61,438 nt of DNA from Oscillospiraceae bacterium (GTDB lineage: Bacteria > Bacillota > Clostridia > Oscillospirales > SIG627), in contig SVQW01000014.1 of the NCBI GenBank assembly GCA_015065085.1, positions 1-61,438 of the forward strand, given 5' to 3'. This document shows, piece after piece, positions 25,876-34,685 of this stretch (positions are counted from its first letter, which is position 1; the number at the start of each line of letters is the position of its first letter). Both the position numbers and the translations under genes were made by a program. Below the pieces are notes generated by a model, which was not told where the DNA came from, made no database searches, and worked only from the letters and a program-made list of their open reading frames with translations.

Positions 25876-28002
25876 ATGGCTATTACGTTTAACGAAAAAC
25901 AAAAGTTGTTCGCCATAAGAACAGAAAATTCTCTTTACGCACTCCGTATCGAAAATGACGGACATCTTGCAGAGGCTCATTACGGTGCCCCAATAGACCG
26001 CGATGAGGACGCCGCAAGATGCCATCCTCGGGACACAAACCCCGATTTTGCAAGAATAGCTGTCCGAAAATACCGTGAGGAATATCCTGCATGGGGCGGT
26101 CTTTTCTTCTGTGAGCCGGCACTGAGAATTACCCATAACGACGGTGTACGTGACACAGAACTTATATATAAGAGTCACACCATTTCCGATGACGGAATGC
26201 GTCTGACAGTGACTATGGCAGATACATATTACCCCATAGAGGTAGCTCTTGAATACGAAATATTCAATGGTCTCGACCTGATAAACCGCCGAAGTGTAAT
26301 CAGTAACAAAGGCACAGAGCGTGCCACTGTTCTTTCGGCAATGTCAGGGGGAGTTTATCTCGAGGATTATGCAAAAACACGTCTCACCTATATGACAGGC
26401 GGCTGGGGACGGGAATACAACCTCGACCGCACCGAGATAAAAGGACAAAAAATTGTGCTCGACTCCCGAAGCGGTGTTTCAAACTCACATTATTATCCGT
26501 ATTTTGCATTGGATAACGGATGTGCACTTGAGGAGTCGGGTGAGGTTATTTTCGGCACACTCCAATGGAGCGGTAATTTCAAAATGACGGTTGAACGCAC
26601 AGAATACGGTGCAGTCACGGTACAGATGGGAATCAATGACTTTGATTTTTCCTGGCCGCTTGACGGCGGTACCTCATTTGAAACACCCGTTCTGACGCTG
26701 GGGTATTCCACCCGCGGCTTTGGCGGCTCTTCCCGCATGCTTCACGATTATCAGCGTTATGTTCTGGGACCTAAGGAATACGCGAATAAGCCTCTGCCTG
26801 CACTTTACAACTCCTGGACTGCCTTCCAATTTGACATAGACGAGAATAAGATAGAGGCTCTGGCAGATCTTGCCGCTCAGATGGGAATCGAGCTTTTTGT
26901 AATTGACGACGGCTGGTTCGGAAAAAGAAACAGCGAGCACGCGGGACTGGGTGATTGGTATCCCAGCAAGGAAAAATTTCCTGGCGGACTGCAACGCACC
27001 ATTGATGTTGTGCACAGCAAAGGAATGATGTTCGGCATATGGGTAGAACCGGAAATGGTAAACGAGGATTCCGAGCTTTTTGCAAAACACCCCGATTGGA
27101 TTTTTTCCTTCCCTACCCGCCAAAAGGAAACCATGCGCCATCAGCTTATGCTGAATCTTGCACGTACGGATGTGCGTGACTTTATAATTGATATGCTCGA
27201 CAACCTTTTGGGAAAACATAATATAGACTATCTGAAATGGGATATGAACCGATTCATATCCCAGCCCGGCTGGACAGATGCGCCTGAGGGAATGGAGACG
27301 GCGTTCTGGTACACCTACGTTAAGCATCTTCACGAGATTTTCAGCCATATAAAGGAAAAATATCCGCATGTAATCATTGAAAACTGCGCCTCGGGCGGTC
27401 TGCGTGCTGATATAACCATGACAAAGTATTGCGTAAGAATGAATCGTTCCGACAACCAGGATCCCCGCGACGAGCTTTTCCTGCACGAGGGCTTCACCCA
27501 TGTTATAAGATCAATGGAGGCAGGCGGAGCAGGGCATCTGAGCAAAGTTCCCAACGCTATGAACGGAAGAAGTGCACCGCTCCCGTTCCGTGGGCACATC
27601 GGACTTATGGGCTCTTTGGGAATATCGATAGACCTTCGCGAAATGACCGAGCAAGAGCGAGCTGATTTCGCTTATTACGTTTCACTTTACAAGGAAATAA
27701 GACAAACCGTACAATGCGGGGACCTGTACCGTCTTATTTCTCCGCGCTCAAACGAAAATCTGGCGGCGTTTTACTTTGCTGCAAAAGATAAGAGAGAGGC
27801 AGTTCTGTTCATTTTCGGTCTCAATCTCGATTTCCGCCAGAGCTTTCCCGCACTTCGCCTTTACGGACTTTGCGAAGACAAGCTGTACGAGGTGGAGGGT
27901 ATGGGAGTTTATTCGGGTCAGATGCTTATGAACAAAGGTGTTGATTTTACCCTTTGGGGTGACTATGACAGTAAACTCATACGTATACATATGATAGACT
28001 GA
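25876..28002 (+). CDS. GH36 alpha-galactosidase
   Basis: A 708-residue enzyme of normal length for bacterial GH36. The N-terminal beta-supersandwich is followed by a TIM barrel with Ile-Asp-Asp-Gly-Trp-Phe-Gly, Trp-Val-Glu-Pro-Glu-Met-Val-Asn, the nucleophile Asp456 in Lys-Trp-Asp-Met-Asn-Arg and the acid/base Asp526 in Arg-Ser-Asp-Asn. The 70-residue spacing of the two Asp matches known family members. It releases terminal alpha-galactose from oligosaccharides such as raffinose-type sugars or galactomannan fragments. No signal peptide, so it acts on imported sugars. Confidence 0.95.
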   Translation: MAITFNEKQKLFAIRTENSLYALRIENDGHLAEAHYGAPIDRDEDAARCHPRDTNPDFARIAVRKYREEYPAWGGLFFCEPALRITHNDGVRDTELIYKSHTISDDGMRLTVTMADTYYPIEVALEYEIFNGLDLINRRSVISNKGTERATVLSAMSGGVYLEDYAKTRLTYMTGGWGREYNLDRTEIKGQKIVLDSRSGVSNSHYYPYFALDNGCALEESGEVIFGTLQWSGNFKMTVERTEYGAVTVQMGINDFDFSWPLDGGTSFETPVLTLGYSTRGFGGSSRMLHDYQRYVLGPKEYANKPLPALYNSWTAFQFDIDENKIEALADLAAQMGIELFVIDDGWFGKRNSEHAGLGDWYPSKEKFPGGLQRTIDVVHSKGMMFGIWVEPEMVNEDSELFAKHPDWIFSFPTRQKETMRHQLMLNLARTDVRDFIIDMLDNLLGKHNIDYLKWDMNRFISQPGWTDAPEGMETAFWYTYVKHLHEIFSHIKEKYPHVIIENCASGGLRADITMTKYCVRMNRSDNQDPRDELFLHEGFTHVIRSMEAGGAGHLSKVPNAMNGRSAPLPFRGHIGLMGSLGISIDLREMTEQERADFAYYVSLYKEIRQTVQCGDLYRLISPRSNENLAAFYFAAKDKREAVLFIFGLNLDFRQSFPALRLYGLCEDKLYEVEGMGVYSGQMLMNKGVDFTLWGDYDSKLIRIHMID

Positions 28003-28023
28003 TTCGATAGAAAGGTAAAGAAA

Positions 28024-29871
28024 ATGGAATTCATGCTTGGTGTAAATTACTGGGGACGTGATTACGGAACCGAAATGTGGCGTCACTATGACGGGAATGC
28101 TATCCGTGAGGAATTAAAAAAACTTTCGGAGTATGGTGTTCGCTGTATGAGAGTTTTCCCAAACTGGAGAGATTTTCAGCCCGTTGATTTGACATACCAA
28201 TATCAGGGCGTACGTTGTGAATACGTTAACGCAAACACAGGAAAACCTGTATATGATGACGGAGTTGATATGGACAGAATCGCAGATTTCCGCGATTTCT
28301 GCCACGCCGCAGAAGAAAATGGTATGACACTTGTTGTTTCAATAGTTACGGGATGGATGAGCGGAAGACTGTTTTTCCCGCCTGCTCTCAACGGAAAAAA
28401 CCTTATAACCGACCCTGAAGCGCGTATGTTTATGAGACGCTTCATCCACCGTTTTGTAAGTGAACTTAAAAACGAACAGTGTATCGTAATGTGGGATCTT
28501 GGAAACGAGTGCAACTGTATGGGTGCGCCAGAAAACGAGTTTGAAGCATATGAATGGACAGCTGCTGTTGCGGATGCTATCCGTTGTGAGGACAAAACAC
28601 GTCCGATATCAAGCGGTATGCACTCTCTTGATGTTGTTGGAAAGTGGAAAATACAGCATCAAGGTGAGCTTTGCGACGTTCTTACCACGCATCCTTATCC
28701 CTCCCCCACTGTCGGCGGAGCCAAGGAACCGTATAACCGTCTGCGAATGTCATATCTCCCCGTCGCACAATGCTTTTTTTATTCAGGAGTAGGAAAAAAG
28801 CCGTCTTATATTCAAGAAAGCGGTACCTTCACTCAAGCCTTGGGAAACCGCGAAATGTCGGCAGACTTTATGCGTATGCAGATACTTTCCGCTCTCACAA
28901 GCGGGCTTTTGGGTTACCAGTGGTGGTGTGCATGGGAGCAGGACAAGCTTGATTTCTCACCATACACCTGGAATGTTATTGAAAGAGAGCTCGGTCTTTT
29001 TGACAGCGACGGCAATCCCAAGCCGGTAGCATACGAAATGCAGAAAATGTCAAAGATTATTGATAAATTGCCATCTCCTTTTCCCAAACGCAAAGCGGAC
29101 GGTGTATGTGTGCTTTCTCGCGCCATATCGTACCAAAACATTGCCATTTCTTCACAAATTCTGGCGAAGCAGGCAGGTCTTGACCTGGATATCGCTTTCA
29201 GCGATGGAGAGCCTCTTCCCGACTCACAGCTTTATTTTCTCCCATCCATTACCGGTTGGACAATTGTATATAAGCCTGTGTGGGAAGAACTTATCCGCCG
29301 TGTAAATGACGGTGCTACACTATGCATTTCTTTTGACGGTGGTCATATTAATACATTTCCCGAGGTAATCGGTGCAACTTCGATGGGATTTATGACCGGA
29401 GTAAGCCACAGCTTCACCTTTGGTGGCGAAAAAGCAGGTTATCACGGAAGTGAAATACTGTTAAATCCCACAACTGCAGAGGTTATCGCGGAAAATGAGA
29501 AAGGCAATCCCGTATTACTTAAAAACAAGTACGGCAAGGGAACCGTATATTTTATTAATTTTGCTCCGGAAAAACTTGCTTTTGATGCTTCCGACGGATA
29601 TAACATATATCCTTATTACCGTCTTTACAGCGAGGTAGCAAAAGATATAATTAAGAAAAAAGCAGTAACCGCGGACAATAAAAATCTCGGGGTTACAATT
29701 AACCCCGAGTCTGATACCGAATCTCTGGTAACCGTTCTCAACTATTCCGACAGTGAAATTGTTCCTGAAATCAAAATTTCCGAGGAATACACACTTAAAG
29801 AGATTATTTACGGCGATATTAAAGTTATTCCCGCCTGTGACGGCATGATAATGAGAATAATCAAGAAATAA
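28024..29871 (+). CDS. Clan GH-A glycoside hydrolase (GH5-like)
   Basis: A 615-residue protein: a TIM barrel with acid/base Glu162 in Gly-Asn-Glu-Cys-Asn and nucleophile Glu265 in Gln-Glu-Ser-Gly, then a Rossmann-like region (about 360-520) and a small C-terminal beta domain, an arrangement like GH42-type trimerisation domains. The subfamily is not clear; beta-mannosidase, beta-glucosidase or beta-galactosidase are all possible. No signal peptide. Together with GH36 in the same operon, galactomannan-derived oligosaccharides are an attractive but unproven substrate. Confidence 0.8.
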   Translation: MEFMLGVNYWGRDYGTEMWRHYDGNAIREELKKLSEYGVRCMRVFPNWRDFQPVDLTYQYQGVRCEYVNANTGKPVYDDGVDMDRIADFRDFCHAAEENGMTLVVSIVTGWMSGRLFFPPALNGKNLITDPEARMFMRRFIHRFVSELKNEQCIVMWDLGNECNCMGAPENEFEAYEWTAAVADAIRCEDKTRPISSGMHSLDVVGKWKIQHQGELCDVLTTHPYPSPTVGGAKEPYNRLRMSYLPVAQCFFYSGVGKKPSYIQESGTFTQALGNREMSADFMRMQILSALTSGLLGYQWWCAWEQDKLDFSPYTWNVIERELGLFDSDGNPKPVAYEMQKMSKIIDKLPSPFPKRKADGVCVLSRAISYQNIAISSQILAKQAGLDLDIAFSDGEPLPDSQLYFLPSITGWTIVYKPVWEELIRRVNDGATLCISFDGGHINTFPEVIGATSMGFMTGVSHSFTFGGEKAGYHGSEILLNPTTAEVIAENEKGNPVLLKNKYGKGTVYFINFAPEKLAFDASDGYNIYPYYRLYSEVAKDIIKKKAVTADNKNLGVTINPESDTESLVTVLNYSDSEIVPEIKISEEYTLKEIIYGDIKVIPACDGMIMRIIKK

Positions 29872-29891
29872 CCATCCTACGCTATTCTGAC

Positions 29892-29930
29892 ATGTACCCC
29901 CAAAAGTGCCTGATTTTTTGGGGTGTACAT
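29892..29930. terminator. Hairpin between convergent genes
   Basis: Arms 29892-29905 and 29916-29930 pair over 14 bp with one bulged base; A4 and T4 lie at the inner ends of the stem rather than after it. It sits between the GH-A stop codon and the convergent AraC stop and probably serves both as terminator. Confidence 0.5.
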
Positions 29931-29943
29931 ATCGCATTTGATT

Positions 29944-30702
29944 TTATGTCTTCTTTCTGAATTTCATGGGAGTCATTCCGGTAACATCAAAAAAGACCTT
30001 TCTGAAGTGATTTTCCGAGTTGAAGCATGCCAGATGACTGATGGTTGCAATAGAATACTTACTTTTTTCAAGATATTCAATGGCATGGTTGATTTTAATT
30101 GAATTCAAATAGCTTACAGGTGTTTGTCCCAATTCCTTTTTAAACAAATGGTACAGTGTGGATTCACTCACGCAGCATTCTTTTGCCACATCACCCACGG
30201 AAAAACTTTTGTCCCAGTTATCTGTTATATACGCAACGGCGGTACGCAGTGTTTTATCTGTAGAAATGCCTGATTGAACCATGGTTGGGAGAAGTCTGCG
30301 CAAAACTTTGTAAAACAACGAATACGCTTCCAAATCTTCCGGATAGCCCAAAGACAGCAGACGGCTTATTTCATGTAATGCTTCCTTTGTATCGCTGTCA
30401 CATGTCACTATTTGGGGCTCATATCTGAAGCTTTCATAGTGCATAAAGCAGCTTACATACATGACCTTTATTTCAGGATTCCCGTTCCATTCGGAATAGC
30501 AATAAACATTTTCGGGAATGAAAATCACATCTCCTTCCTTCACCTTCATCTTATTGTTGAGATAGATATATGTCCCGCACCCTTTTTCGATGATACCAAG
30601 TCTGGTTTTCCTTTTATTGCTGTTCCCTCTGCAAAAATGGTAATTTTGGAACGTATGCTCACAAAAAGACAGTTCTGAAACATATATACCCGTATTTGGC
30701 AT
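29944..30702 (-). CDS. AraC-family transcriptional regulator (2)
   Basis: A 252-residue protein with an N-terminal cupin (Gly-Asp-Val-Ile-Phe-Ile-Pro at about 58-64) and C-terminal AraC double helix-turn-helix (about 155-250, ending Met-Thr-Pro-Met-Lys-Phe-Arg-Lys). It is divergent from the dehydrogenase operon at 30821 and its promoter interlocks with that operon's promoter, so it likely controls both. GGAG lies upstream of the ATG. Confidence 0.85.
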   Translation of the reverse strand: MPNTGIYVSELSFCEHTFQNYHFCRGNSNKRKTRLGIIEKGCGTYIYLNNKMKVKEGDVIFIPENVYCYSEWNGNPEIKVMYVSCFMHYESFRYEPQIVTCDSDTKEALHEISRLLSLGYPEDLEAYSLFYKVLRRLLPTMVQSGISTDKTLRTAVAYITDNWDKSFSVGDVAKECCVSESTLYHLFKKELGQTPVSYLNSIKINHAIEYLEKSKYSIATISHLACFNSENHFRKVFFDVTGMTPMKFRKKT

Positions 30703-30743
30703 TTAATTCCACTCCCCGATTACATAATAATTACTTTTTTCAC

Positions 30744-30772
30744 ATTATAGCATATTGATTAAAATTTTGCAA
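30744..30772 (-). promoter_or_regulatory. Promoter of AraC gene 2
   Basis: On the minus strand TTGCAA (30772-30767), a 17-bp spacer and TATAAT (30749-30744) with an extended TG. The -35 box lies inside the spacer of the opposite promoter. Confidence 0.6.
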
Positions 30773-30782
30773 GTGGTATAAT
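30755..30782 (+). promoter_or_regulatory. Promoter of the dehydrogenase operon
   Basis: TTGATT (30755-30760), a 16-bp spacer and TATAAT (30777-30782) with an extended TG, overlapping the divergent AraC promoter. Confidence 0.6.
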
Positions 30783-30820
30783 GTATACAGAGTAAAATAT
30801 TTTGTAAGGAGAATATACAT

Positions 30821-31804
30821 ATGAAAGCAATACTTGTAAACGACGACAGAAGTTTAAGATGGGATAATGTTCCCGACCCTGTTATAAAATCCGAAGAGGT
30901 TCTTGTTAAAATTGAATACGCGGCTCTCAACCGTGCGGACCTTATGCAAAGAGAGGGCGATTATCCTCCCCCCGCAGGATGTCCCGAATGGATGGGATTG
31001 GAGATTTCAGGTGAAATTACCGCAATCGGAAATGAAGCAAAGGAAAAATCCGACTGGAAAATCGGAGATAAGGTTTGCGCACTTCTTGGTGGCGGCGGAT
31101 ATGCAGAATACGTTGCCGTAAAATATGACATGCTTATGCCTGTCCCTGAAAATTGTACCATGGCGGAAGCGGCGGCTATTCCCGAAGCGTTTGCAACAGC
31201 ATACCTCAACCTGTTCCGTGAAGGCGGCATCAAGCCGGGCAACACATTGCTGATGAATGCAGGTGCAAGCGGTCTTGCCAGCGTGGTCATCCCCATGGCA
31301 AAAGCATTCGGTGCAAGAGTTATAACTACTGTTCTGTCCGATAAGATTGCTGACTCAATAAAGCATTTGAACGCTGACAGAGTTGTGGTTACAACAAAAG
31401 AAGACATATCCGAAGTGTTAAAGGAAGAACTGGCAAACGGACACGGTGTTGATGTTGCAATCGATTGCCTTGGCGGTGAAATTATGGGCAAATGCATTCA
31501 CTACCTGACACACGGTGCAAGATGGATAATGATTGCGGCGCTTGCAGGTCAAAAAACAGAAATCGACCTTAAGAACATTTATGTCAGAAACGTAAGAATC
31601 GTAGGAAGCACACTCCGTTCCCGCACACCTCAGGTAAAAGCCGAGATTTTGGCTGAGCTTGTAAAGAATGTATGGCCTAAAGTGGCAACCGGTGAAGTTA
31701 AGCCCACAATACATAAGATACTGCCCATAACAGAAGCTGAGGAAGCACACGATATACTTTACCGCGGTGAAAATGTAGGAAAAGTAGTTCTTAAGGTACA
31801 GTGA
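30821..31804 (+). CDS. Quinone oxidoreductase-like MDR dehydrogenase
   Basis: A 327-residue medium-chain dehydrogenase/reductase of the zinc-lacking quinone oxidoreductase (PIG3-like) type: Ala-Leu-Asn-Arg-Ala-Asp and Gly-Leu-Glu-x-Ser-Gly in the catalytic domain and an Ala-Gly-Ala-Ser-Gly-Leu-Ala nucleotide-binding loop in place of the usual Gly-rich motif. It uses NAD(P)H on an unknown carbonyl or quinone. It leads an operon whose other members suggest sugar oxidation. AAGGAG is upstream of the ATG. Confidence 0.85.
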   Translation: MKAILVNDDRSLRWDNVPDPVIKSEEVLVKIEYAALNRADLMQREGDYPPPAGCPEWMGLEISGEITAIGNEAKEKSDWKIGDKVCALLGGGGYAEYVAVKYDMLMPVPENCTMAEAAAIPEAFATAYLNLFREGGIKPGNTLLMNAGASGLASVVIPMAKAFGARVITTVLSDKIADSIKHLNADRVVVTTKEDISEVLKEELANGHGVDVAIDCLGGEIMGKCIHYLTHGARWIMIAALAGQKTEIDLKNIYVRNVRIVGSTLRSRTPQVKAEILAELVKNVWPKVATGEVKPTIHKILPITEAEEAHDILYRGENVGKVVLKVQ

Positions 31805-31840
31805 GGAAAAAAGCATATAGAACAACCGGTGTATTTTTCC

Positions 31841-31869
31841 TTGTAACCATACTATTTATGTGTTAATAT
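31841..31869 (+). promoter_or_regulatory. Promoter directly abutting the next start codon
   Basis: TTGTAA (31841-31846), a 17-bp spacer and TAATAT (31864-31869). Initiation 6-8 nt downstream would fall on or next to the ATG at 31875. Confidence 0.35.
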
Positions 31870-31874
31870 TTATT

Positions 31875-32531
31875 ATGAAGATAATTGCTTTGAAGTACGG
31901 TGAGTCGGTGTTCGGAGAAAGTCACATTTTCGACGGTGGCAGAGGTAATGTACTTTTGCCCATCACTTTTACTATTTATCTGATACAGACAGAAAACAAA
32001 AATATACTCATCGACGCAGGGTGTGATGACGGAGCCGGATTTGAGATGTCGGTTTTCAAAAGGCCCGTCGAAGTGCTCGGAGAATACGGTCTTACTCCCG
32101 ACGATATAACCGATGTTGTAATCACTCATGCTCACCATGACCATGTTGCTGCAGTGGGTCATTACAAAAAAGCAATCGTACATATTCAAAAAGACGAGTA
32201 TCCCGAAGCTAAGAGGCACATTCCGGAAGGTTTTGATGTAAATTTGTTTGAGGATGGATTTACTTTCTCAGAAAAATTGATTGTAAGAAAAATCGGCGGT
32301 CACTCAATCGGTTCGTGTATCGTTCTTGCGGATTCCTACGTGCTGTGCGGCGATGAATGTTATTACAAGAAATGTCTTACAGACAAAATCAACACAGGTT
32401 ATCCTTTCAACAGAGAAAAAAGCGTCGAATTCATTCAGGAATACAGCGACAAAAAATATATTCCGCTATTGTTTCATGATGTTGATATTCTCAAAGGGAA
32501 AACGGGTTGGCTGAATGTCGGCGAGCAATGA
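31875..32531 (+). CDS. Metallo-beta-lactamase-fold hydrolase
   Basis: A 218-residue enzyme with the metal motif His-x-His-x-Asp-His (H85, H87, D89, H90), a later Gly-Gly-His-Ser and Cys-Gly-Asp-Glu. The family includes lactonases and thioesterases; in this operon a sugar-lactonase role following the dehydrogenases is possible but not shown by the sequence. ATG at 31875 fits the family start, but I see no ribosome site before it; an in-frame upstream start at 31860 has none either. Confidence 0.8.
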   Translation: MKIIALKYGESVFGESHIFDGGRGNVLLPITFTIYLIQTENKNILIDAGCDDGAGFEMSVFKRPVEVLGEYGLTPDDITDVVITHAHHDHVAAVGHYKKAIVHIQKDEYPEAKRHIPEGFDVNLFEDGFTFSEKLIVRKIGGHSIGSCIVLADSYVLCGDECYYKKCLTDKINTGYPFNREKSVEFIQEYSDKKYIPLLFHDVDILKGKTGWLNVGEQ

Positions 32532-32565
32532 CAATATCGAAATATACGTTGTAACGAGGTAATAT

Positions 32566-33579
32566 ATGAGAAAAATCAGAGTAATTCAGTATGGAACCTG
32601 GGTATGTACCCACGCAGACCACGTTGCACTTTGCATGCGCAGCATGCCTGATATTTATGAATTGGTAGGTGTTTGCGAGCCAAACGATGAATACAGAGCA
32701 CGTGCAGAAAGTGCAGAAGCATACAAGGGCGTCAGATGGATGACATTGGATGAGGTTCTGAATGAAAAAGATATAGACGCCATTATTGTGGAAACCCATG
32801 AACTGGAGCAAGGTAAGGATGCGTTGTTCTTTGTTCAGCGGGGATATAATGTTCACATGGACAAACCGGGCGGTGAAGACAAAAAAATATTTGAAGAGCT
32901 GGTGAAAACAGCCAAAGAGAAAAATGTCATATTCCAGACGGGATATATGTACCGTTATAATCCGGCAATACTTAAAACACTCGATATAATAAAGAGCGGA
33001 CTGCTGGGCGATATTATTTTTTCCGAAATGCACATGAGTGCATGGTACTCAAAATTCCTTGTGGACTGGCTGGGCGAATTTAAAGGCGGTATGATGTTTT
33101 ATCTGGGATGCCATTTGACGGACCTTATGTATCTGTTACAGGGTAAGCCCAACAAAATTGAGGTTTTAAATACCTCCAGCGGACTGCACCAAAGTTCCTC
33201 GAAGGACTCCGGCTTTGTGCTCTTTCATTACGACAGAGGTGTTTCGTTTGCCAAAACAGTTGCATGTGAAACCGATGGTTACAAAAGACGGCAGCTCGTG
33301 GTTGTGGGTACCAACGGTGTTATAGAAATCAAACCCATAGAAGATCCCACCGTTCACGAAACAATCACCAACGCCAATGTATCAACGCTTCAATTGAGAT
33401 ACAGAGAAAATAATTCCGTTATCGAACAGCAATTCACCTTTGAACCTTACGGCAGATATGATGATATGATGATTGACTTTGCAAGAATGGTTTCAGGCGA
33501 AAAAGAAAATCCCTTTTCCCCCGACTACGAGCTTGAAGTGTACAAATTGATACGAAAGACTTGCGAACTGGAGGATTAA
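32566..33579 (+). CDS. Gfo/Idh/MocA-family oxidoreductase
   Basis: A 337-residue protein with the two-domain Gfo/Idh/MocA layout: Rossmann N-terminus, Asp-Lys-Pro-Gly with the conserved Lys100, and Gly-Tyr-Met-Tyr-Arg-Tyr-Asn-Pro. The usual Gly-x-Gly-x-x-Gly loop is replaced by Gly-Thr-Trp-x-x-Thr-His, an oddity that may affect cofactor choice. It oxidises or reduces a sugar or cyclitol hydroxyl. The next gene starts at its stop codon, and such Gfo/Idh plus MDR pairs commonly act in one pathway. Confidence 0.85.
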   Translation: MRKIRVIQYGTWVCTHADHVALCMRSMPDIYELVGVCEPNDEYRARAESAEAYKGVRWMTLDEVLNEKDIDAIIVETHELEQGKDALFFVQRGYNVHMDKPGGEDKKIFEELVKTAKEKNVIFQTGYMYRYNPAILKTLDIIKSGLLGDIIFSEMHMSAWYSKFLVDWLGEFKGGMMFYLGCHLTDLMYLLQGKPNKIEVLNTSSGLHQSSSKDSGFVLFHYDRGVSFAKTVACETDGYKRRQLVVVGTNGVIEIKPIEDPTVHETITNANVSTLQLRYRENNSVIEQQFTFEPYGRYDDMMIDFARMVSGEKENPFSPDYELEVYKLIRKTCELED

Positions 33580-34620
33580 ATGGTTAGAAAAAATATTGAA
33601 ATCAAATTCAAAGAAGTAAATGTTGCCGATATTTACGAAACGCAAATGCCGGTTCCCGGTGCCGGAGAGGTTTTGATAAAAACATCTTACAGTGCTTTGA
33701 GTGCAGGCACGGAGCGTGCAGTGCTCACCGGATTAGTGTATGAAAGCGCATCGGAGCACACCGGTCAAAAATTTGATTTGACAAAGGAATATCCAACTTC
33801 GGCAGGAGGATATTCGGGAACCGGTGTTATCCAAAAAGTCGGCGAAGGTGTAACAAAGTTCAAACCGGGCGATAAAGTAATGATGCACGGCGGCGGACAC
33901 AAGCTTTACACGGTCAGAGATCAGAGCAGAGTGTTACATATACCGGACAATGTTTGTATGAGGGAAGCCTCTATGACCATAATATCCGGATTTTCGTTAG
34001 CCGCAGTACGCAAAGCAAAAATACAGCTCGGAGAAAGCTGTATGGTGGTAGGGCTTGGACTTCTGGGGCTATTTTCCGTGCAGTTTGCCAAGCTTTCCGG
34101 TGCAATGCCCATTATCGCGCTGGATATGAACCAGCAAAGGCGCGAGCTTGCGTTGAAGCTGGGAGCAGATTACGCCTTTGATCCCACCGATACGAATTGC
34201 AGAGAAAAGATAATGCGGATCACTCATCAAAAAGGCGTAAACAGTGTTATTGAAGTTACAGGAAACGGCGAGGCGTTAAACCAGGCACTTAAGAACACCG
34301 CAAAATTCGGACGGGTTGTGCTGTTGGGATGTACGAGACTCGCGACTCCCGTGAATTTTTATTGGGATGTACATTGTCCCGGCATACAGCTGATAGGAGC
34401 ACACAGCGGTGCGCGCCCCGCAAACGAATCCAGTCATGACAGCTGGACAGAGATGGACGATGCTCAGGCTATACTGGAATATTTATCTGCCGGAAGACTT
34501 GATTTCAAATCCATGATAACCGAAATTCACTCGCATGGCGAAGCTTTTCGGGTATACGACAGGCTGGCACACGACAAAAACTTCCCCATCGGTGTAGTTT
34601 TTGACTGGACAGATTTATAA
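33580..34620 (+). CDS. MDR-family sugar/polyol dehydrogenase-like protein
   Basis: A 346-residue medium-chain dehydrogenase of the type often paired or fused with Gfo/Idh proteins: Ser-Ala-Leu-Ser-Ala-Gly-Thr-Glu near residue 40, Gly-Leu-Gly-Leu-Leu-Gly cofactor loop near 152 and Gly-Ala-His-Ser-Gly-Ala near 281. The usual catalytic-zinc Cys and Gly-His-Glu are missing, so it may work without catalytic zinc. GAGG within the end of the previous gene gives coupled translation. Confidence 0.8.
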   Translation: MVRKNIEIKFKEVNVADIYETQMPVPGAGEVLIKTSYSALSAGTERAVLTGLVYESASEHTGQKFDLTKEYPTSAGGYSGTGVIQKVGEGVTKFKPGDKVMMHGGGHKLYTVRDQSRVLHIPDNVCMREASMTIISGFSLAAVRKAKIQLGESCMVVGLGLLGLFSVQFAKLSGAMPIIALDMNQQRRELALKLGADYAFDPTDTNCREKIMRITHQKGVNSVIEVTGNGEALNQALKNTAKFGRVVLLGCTRLATPVNFYWDVHCPGIQLIGAHSGARPANESSHDSWTEMDDAQAILEYLSAGRLDFKSMITEIHSHGEAFRVYDRLAHDKNFPIGVVFDWTDL

Positions 34621-34629
34621 AAATAAAAT
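34601..34629 (+). promoter_or_regulatory. Possible internal promoter for the large secreted protein
   Basis: TTGACT (34601-34606), a 17-bp spacer and TAAAAT (34624-34629) at the end of the MDR gene, 57 nt before the next start codon. Confidence 0.45.
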
Positions 34630-34685
34630 TCGCAGGAATTTTTAAATAGATCATACACAATAATCAAAAAAGAAAGGAAAAAACT

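Noticed and set aside
26674..27501. 275-codon antisense frame in GH36
   Set aside because: It lies opposite the catalytic barrel of a clear GH36 gene and has no recognisable domain.
29892..29930. Inverted repeat resembling an insertion-sequence end
   Set aside because: No second end, transposase or target duplication is nearby; a terminator between convergent genes explains it.
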